From the NCBI GenBank assembly GCA_022376925.1, contig JAIOJX010000030.1, positions 171,611,298-171,675,297 of the forward strand: a stretch of DNA of 64,000 bases, written 5' to 3'. Under the pieces are notes generated by a model. The model was given only the letters and a program-made list of their open reading frames with translations. It did no database searches and had not been told where the DNA came from. The position numbers and the translations under genes were made by a program. Below are positions 59,529 through 64,000 of this stretch, piece by piece. Origin of the DNA: Tragulus kanchil (taxonomy: Eukaryota; Chordata; Mammalia; Artiodactyla; Tragulidae). The number at the start of each line of letters is the position of its first letter. Position 1 is the stretch's first letter.

Positions 59529-61742
59529 CTTCTGACCCCATCCTGGAACCTCAGCTCAGGCTACCTCACACAGCCTCGAAAGAACCTGATTAATGAAGTG
59601 ATTCATATCTCCATGCTGCCAGATGAGACAGCTGAGATGGGAAGATATTTGCTCCAAAGTTTTGACATGTCCAAGGCCCTGGGCTCACCCAAGGCTGGCT
59701 TCCTGTGAGAGATGCATTGATGGCTGTCTTAGAGCTCGGGTGGTTTTACTTTAGGCAATCTAGTATCTTTTCCCAAGAGAAGCCCATCTTCAGAACTATG
59801 AAGTCAGTTAGAAGCTTGCAACGACCCTAGGCTAAAAATGGTCATGGCAGCCTTTTAAAGAGGGCTAAGGAGATACTTGTGTCTAATCCTTCCCAATAAC
59901 ATGAAAAAGAACTCACCAGAAACCAAAACAGGTAATAGGAAAGCAAGATGCTTGAGGAATGGATGGAATTGCCTATTTAGGTGGATGTTTGCTTATTTCT
60001 TGAGGTTGAATTCTGAATTAAATTATTTTAAAATCATTTTTTGCTTCACAAAAGTAATATGTTTATTGCAGAATATTTAGAAGGTACATGGGTACTTTTT
60101 CCAGTTGATAAAATTGTTGCTCTAAACATATGTCCTTGACTTGAAATGGCGCCCTTATAGAAAGCTGGGGAGAGAATATTTCCATTTTTTTCCCATGGTG
60201 GCCAAGTGCACAGTAAAGATTTATGTAGGAATGTCCTCTTTGAGGCTGGCAGAATGAGTACTGTGTTCACACTTCCATAGAGCCATGGGATCTGACATTG
60301 CAGCCTCTTAGGAAAACTGGGTGGTTAGTTGTTTGTGTGTGTGCTCCCCAGATCCAGAAGCTTTCTGACCTAAAATGAAACTTGGAGTTCTGAGGTCTCA
60401 GGTCAGAGGCTGGCCGCGTTCCAGGGGCCAGTGGGTGAAATGCCTGCCAGGACTTTTCCTCTCTTCTTGTAGGTGACCTTCACTATCTTTAGCTTTAGGA
60501 TTTTTGAACATGTAATTTATGAAGCCTGAGAAAACATCCCATTCCTGACCTGAGAACTCAGAAGTCTGTGCTGATTCTCCCAGCCCCTCCTGACCCGGTG
60601 CTTCTGCAAGGTATCTGTTCAGTCCTGAATGATCTTAGCAGGGGAAAACCCTTCTGACCCCATCCTGGAACCTCAGCTCAGGCTACCTCACACAGCCTCG
60701 AAAGAACCTGATTAATGAAGTGATTCATATCTCCATGCTGCCAGATGAGACAGCTGAGATGGGAAGATATTTGCTCCAAAGTTTTGACATGTCCAAGGCC
60801 CTGGGCTCACCCAAGGCTGGCTTCCTGTGAGAGATGCATTGATGGCTGTCTTAGAGCTCGGGTGGTTTTACTTTAGGCAATCTAGTATCTTTTCCCAAGA
60901 GAAGCCCATCTTCAGAACTATGAAGTCAGTTAGAAGCTTGCAACGACCCTAGGCTAAAAATGGTCATGGCAGCCTTTTAAAGAGGGCTAAGGAGATACTT
61001 GTGTCTAATCCTTCCCAATAACATGAAAAAGAACTCACCAGAAACCAAAACAGGTAATAGGAAAGCAAGATGCTTGAGGAATGGATGGAATTGCCTATTT
61101 AGGTGGATGTTTGCTTATTTCTTGAGGTTGAATTCTGAATTAAATTATTTTAAAATCATTTTTTGCTTCACAAAAGTAATATGTTTATTGCAGAATATTT
61201 AGAAGGTACATGGGTACTTTTTCCAGTTGATAAAATTGTTGCTCTAAACATATGTCCTTGACTTGAAATGGCGCCCTTATAGAAAGCTGGGGAGAGAATA
61301 TTTCCATTTTTTTCCCATGGTGGCCAAGTGCACAGTAAAGATTTATGTAGGAATGTCCTCTTTGAGGCTGGCAGAATGAGTACTGTGTTCACACTTCCAT
61401 AGAGCCATGGGATCTGACATTGCAGCCTCTTAGGAAAACTGGGTGGTTAGTTGTTTGTGTGTGTGCTCCCCAGATCCAGAAGCTTTCTGACCTAAAATGA
61501 AACTTGGAGTTCTGAGGTCTCAGGTCAGAGGCTGGCCGCGTTCCAGGGGCCAGTGGGTGAAATGCCTGCCAGGACTTTTCCTCTCTTCTTGTAGGTGACC
61601 TTCACTATCTTTAGCTTTAGGATTTTTGAACATGTAATTTATGAAGCCTGAGAAAACATCCCATTCCTGACCTGAGAACTCAGAAGTCTGTGCTGATTCT
61701 CCCAGCCCCTCCTGACCCGGTGCTTCTGCAAGGTATCTGTTC
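59529..61742. repeat. Direct duplication D19 (~1.09 kb with 30-bp filler)
   Basis: Copy A is 59529-60620 and copy B is 60651-61742, with offset 1122. I noticed no internal differences. The filler 60621-60650 begins with agtcctgaatgat, identical to 59464-59476 upstream of copy A. It then jumps to the start of the unit. This is direct evidence that B begins as a gapped version of A's own left flank. Confidence 0.95.
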
Positions 61743-61892
61743 TGCGACTCCTCGCTTAACGAAACCCCAGGTGGCGCCTTTCCTTCTGGAGTCTGCATTC
61801 TCACAGCCTTCAGGGGAGACCAGGAGAATATTCACCATGGAGTTCTGATCCATCTTTTGCGTCTCTCTAATTTCACATCTCATACATTTGTC

Positions 61893-62115
61893 CAGTGGTT
61901 CTTAACCGGGGTGGCTGTGCCCCCAGGAACACTGGGTAGTGTCTGGAGATGCCTTGGTTGTGCACAGCTGTAGGATGGAGGTGCCACAGGCGTCTAGGGA
62001 GCAAAGGCCAGGGAGGCTGCTAAACCCTCTACATACAGCTCCCCTGACAGACAACCCCTTGTAGCAAATGCCAAATGCCACCAGTGCTGTGATTTGGAAG
62101 CTCTGTTGTATAGCT
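61893..62115 (+). mobile_element. Ancient non-autonomous DNA transposon (MER3/MER20-like)
   Basis: The order is ccagtggttcttaaccgggg, tgcccccaggaacactgggt, agtgtctggagatgccttgg, gtctagggagcaaaggccag, ggaggctgctaaaccctcta and cagacaaccccttgtagcaa. It follows a well-known hAT-type MER consensus. The exact family name is uncertain. Confidence 0.6.
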
Positions 62116-62164
62116 AAACTGGAAAATGGGTCTTCCTCACTCACACCAGGTAGCTGTCCCTGGA

Positions 62165-62395
62165 AGGCACTATGTTGGTTGGAAGCATGACCTCCTGGCC
62201 CAGATGGCCCAGCTTGTATCCAAATCCTCTACTTGCTAGTGACTTTCAGAAAGTTACTTAAAATCTCTGTGCCTCACTTCTCTGATCTATAAAATGGGCC
62301 TAATGATGCTTATGAGGTTCTTATGGTTAAAGGAGCTAATAGATGTTAGGCATGTGGAATAGTGGTAGGTCCATGGAAAACACTCAAGGCCTGTT
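62165..62395 (+). mobile_element. MIR ancient SINE
   Basis: MIR blocks run in order: gtatccaaatcctctacttg, ctagtgactttcagaaagtt, acttaaaatctctgtgcctc, acttctctgatctataaaat, gggcctaatgatgcttatga and taaaggagctaatagatgtt. Confidence 0.8.
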
Positions 62396-62589
62396 ACATG
62401 GCACCGCTGATAATATTGCCCCTGTTTGGCCACTTCTTTGTCATTTTCATTTTATGTCCCTCTGTCTGGAACACCCTCTTTGATGTTACCCTATTCTTAA
62501 AGCCACGACGAGAACGTCTTCCTATCATCCCCATGAGAGCTAAGAGCTACTTTGAGCCCTCTTTGGATATTTATTTGGCAGTGCCGTGT

Positions 62590-62717
62590 CTTATTTATGG
62601 CACACAGGATCTTTAGTTTCAGCATGTGGAAGATCTAGTTCCCTGACCTGAGATGGATCCCAGGCCCCCTGCATTGGGAACACAGAGCCTTAGCCACTGG
62701 ACCATCAGGGAAGTCCC
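62590..62717 (-). mobile_element. CHR-type SINE fragment, antisense
   Basis: The minus strand starts gggacttccctgatggtcca and continues through gtggctaaggctctgtgttc, ccaatgcagggggcctggga and tccatctcaggtcagggaac to agatcttccacatgctg. Only the 5' part is present. L2-like sequence may precede it at 62400-62570. Confidence 0.8.
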
Positions 62718-63719
62718 AAGCCCTCCTCACACGCTTCAGTTACACATCTGTGTATCACGTCTAATAAGGTTAGCTATTCTTCCTTTTCCTGTGGATGATA
62801 TAAACTCCTGGACGAGCAGCAGCCTGCCGTCTCCAGTTTCTGTGCCCAGACCCTGACAGCAGTAAGCACTTCATAAATCATGTGGGGTGGATTCCGTCAG
62901 GCTCCATTAGAAACAAGAGTCGTTGATGAGAAAAAGAGGAAACATTCCCTTTCTTTTCAGATGTGATTTGATCTCTTTAATCAGCCTCGCAAGGTTATTT
63001 GATTAAAAATAAGATGCTTGGATTTAAAATGGGCTTACAGAGGATCTTTACCACCTGTGAGCTAACCGCATCAGAAGGCACCAGCTAAAATAGTGTAAGG
63101 CAGCGTCCTGTTTGCTCCCGTCACATACAGCACACTTGTCTCCAGCCACGCTAGCCTCCTGGCCTTGGGAAGATAAATGGCGTAAGTTGTTATCTGGTGT
63201 TAATAATTCACTCCTCCTTCTATAGCCATCCATCTTTTCTCTCCATTTTGGCTTAGCTGTTTACCTTTCTGTAGATAAGGTGAACCAGTGGCTACTCACT
63301 GCTAGTGATTATCTATAGGGAAAAGAAAAGTCTCTTCTTCCAGATTGCACTATGATCTGAATCTCCTATCATGAAGGATTTTTTTCTCTTTCTCTGTCTC
63401 CTTTGCTTAAAGATGAACTTATCGGTCCTAAGATACTGCACCTCTTTAACAAAGGGATACAAAGGTGTAATGGGGTCAAAATGGCTTCTAAAGCTTCTTC
63501 CATCACTAACACCTTGACCGATTTTTGTAACCTCCTAAGCTGTAGTTTGTGCACTTATAGATGAGGATGATGCCCCCGGCCTCACAGTGATGCCCTAATG
63601 ATGAAATGAGAGGCTGTCTGTATACGCACATGCTAAAATGAAACTACAGAATGTTGAAATGTTATATAAGGGTGAGCTGAGGGTAACTGTTAGTTGTGAT
63701 GTAATTTAAAAAAACGTTT
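62718..63719. other. Unclassified 1-kb stretch
   Basis: No gene was recognised. The part at 63540-63620 (gtagtttgtgcacttataga, tgaggatgatgcccccggcc, tcacagtgatgccctaatga) may be the end of an old MIR. Confidence 0.45.
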
Positions 63720-63975
63720 GGGGCTTCCTTGGTGGTCCAGTGGGTAAGGACACCGCCTTGCAGTGCAAGGGGCGTCAGTTCAATCCCTGGCCTGGGAGGA
63801 TCCCACGTGCCATGGAGCGGCTGGAGCAATGTGTCCAACTACCGAGCCACAGCTCTAGAGTGCATGTGCCCAGAGCCAGTGCTCTGCAACAAGAGAAGAC
63901 ACTGCAATGGGAGGCCCACACAGGCCAAAGAACAAAGATAAATGAATGAAAGACCAATAGAAGTGGCCAAAAAGT
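63720..63975 (+). mobile_element. CHR-type tRNA-derived SINE
   Basis: It begins ggggcttccttggtggtcca and carries ccgccttgcagtgcaagggg, ggttcaatccctgg-like B-box sequence, gatcccacgtgccatggagc, ccagagccagtgctctgcaa and cccacacaggccaaagaaca, then the A-rich tail. An imperfect match between aaaaaacgtttg before it and aaaaagtttgga after it may be the target duplication. Confidence 0.9.
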
Positions 63976-64000
63976 TTGGATTTTTTAAAATCTTTTTCTG

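Noticed and set aside
1462..61742. Genuine array of tandem segmental duplications or a new duplication mechanism
   Set aside because: Constant overlap length with unrelated sequences, end-loaded indels, degraded flanks as fillers and a beheaded SINE all fit unmerged contig overlaps better. Kept as a testable alternative.
1411..63975. tRNA genes
   Set aside because: All tRNA-like A-box/B-box sequences seen lie in SINE heads. No free cloverleaf with a proper anticodon arm was seen.

Overview
This window is vertebrate nuclear DNA from a ruminant. It contains BovB (RTE-clade) LINE fragments, Bov-tA type SINEs, several full or nearly full tRNA-derived CHR-type SINEs, ruminant L1 3' sequence, an ERV-type LTR, and ancient mammalian MIR, L2 and MER repeats. 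The mixture points to a bovid or close relative; the species cannot be fixed from this sequence alone. No protein-coding gene can be recognised with confidence. Nearly all long open frames are chance frames or lie inside repeats. The only gene-like signals are a candidate terminal exon with a 3' UTR and poly(A) signal on the minus strand (about 10745-11923) and a short, coding-looking minus-strand frame (57755-57952). The window reads as intergenic or deep intronic sequence.

The dominant feature is not a gene. Nineteen separate direct duplications, each of about 1.07-1.19 kb and almost identical between copies, lie along the window from 1462 to 61742. Each involves different, unrelated sequence. 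Read in order, they break the window into twenty tiles of about 1.9-6.0 kb, and the last ~1.1 kb of each tile is repeated as the first ~1.1 kb of the next. The junctions either abut, share 1-6 bp, or carry a short filler. Several fillers are degraded versions of the sequence that precedes copy A. Indels cluster at the junction-facing ends of the copies. This is the signature of overlapping contigs or consensus blocks laid end to end without merging their overlaps. If every overlap were collapsed, about 21.6 kb would disappear and the locus would be about 42.4 kb long.

Layout: 1-1461 CHR SINE end, BovB and a small minisatellite; 1462-9832 duplications D1-D3 with MIR, BovB and Bov-tA insertions; 9833-12013 the unduplicated stretch with the candidate 3' UTR; 12014-18125 the chained duplications D4-D6 with L1 sequence; 18126-23755 a CHR SINE, L2 and the chained D7-D8; 23756-32536 D9-D11 with MIR; 32537-39049 a SINE carrying an internal poly(A), then D12-D13; 39050-47562 D14-D16 with an (AC)n microsatellite; 47563-50029 L2, a long BovB fragment and Bov-tA; 50030-52166 D17 with an LTR; 52167-56081 CHR, L2 with nested Bov-tA, D18 and CHR; 56082-59528 mostly unclassified; 59529-61742 D19; 61743-64000 MER, MIR and two CHR SINEs. 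There is no operon, CRISPR array, rRNA gene or independent tRNA gene.
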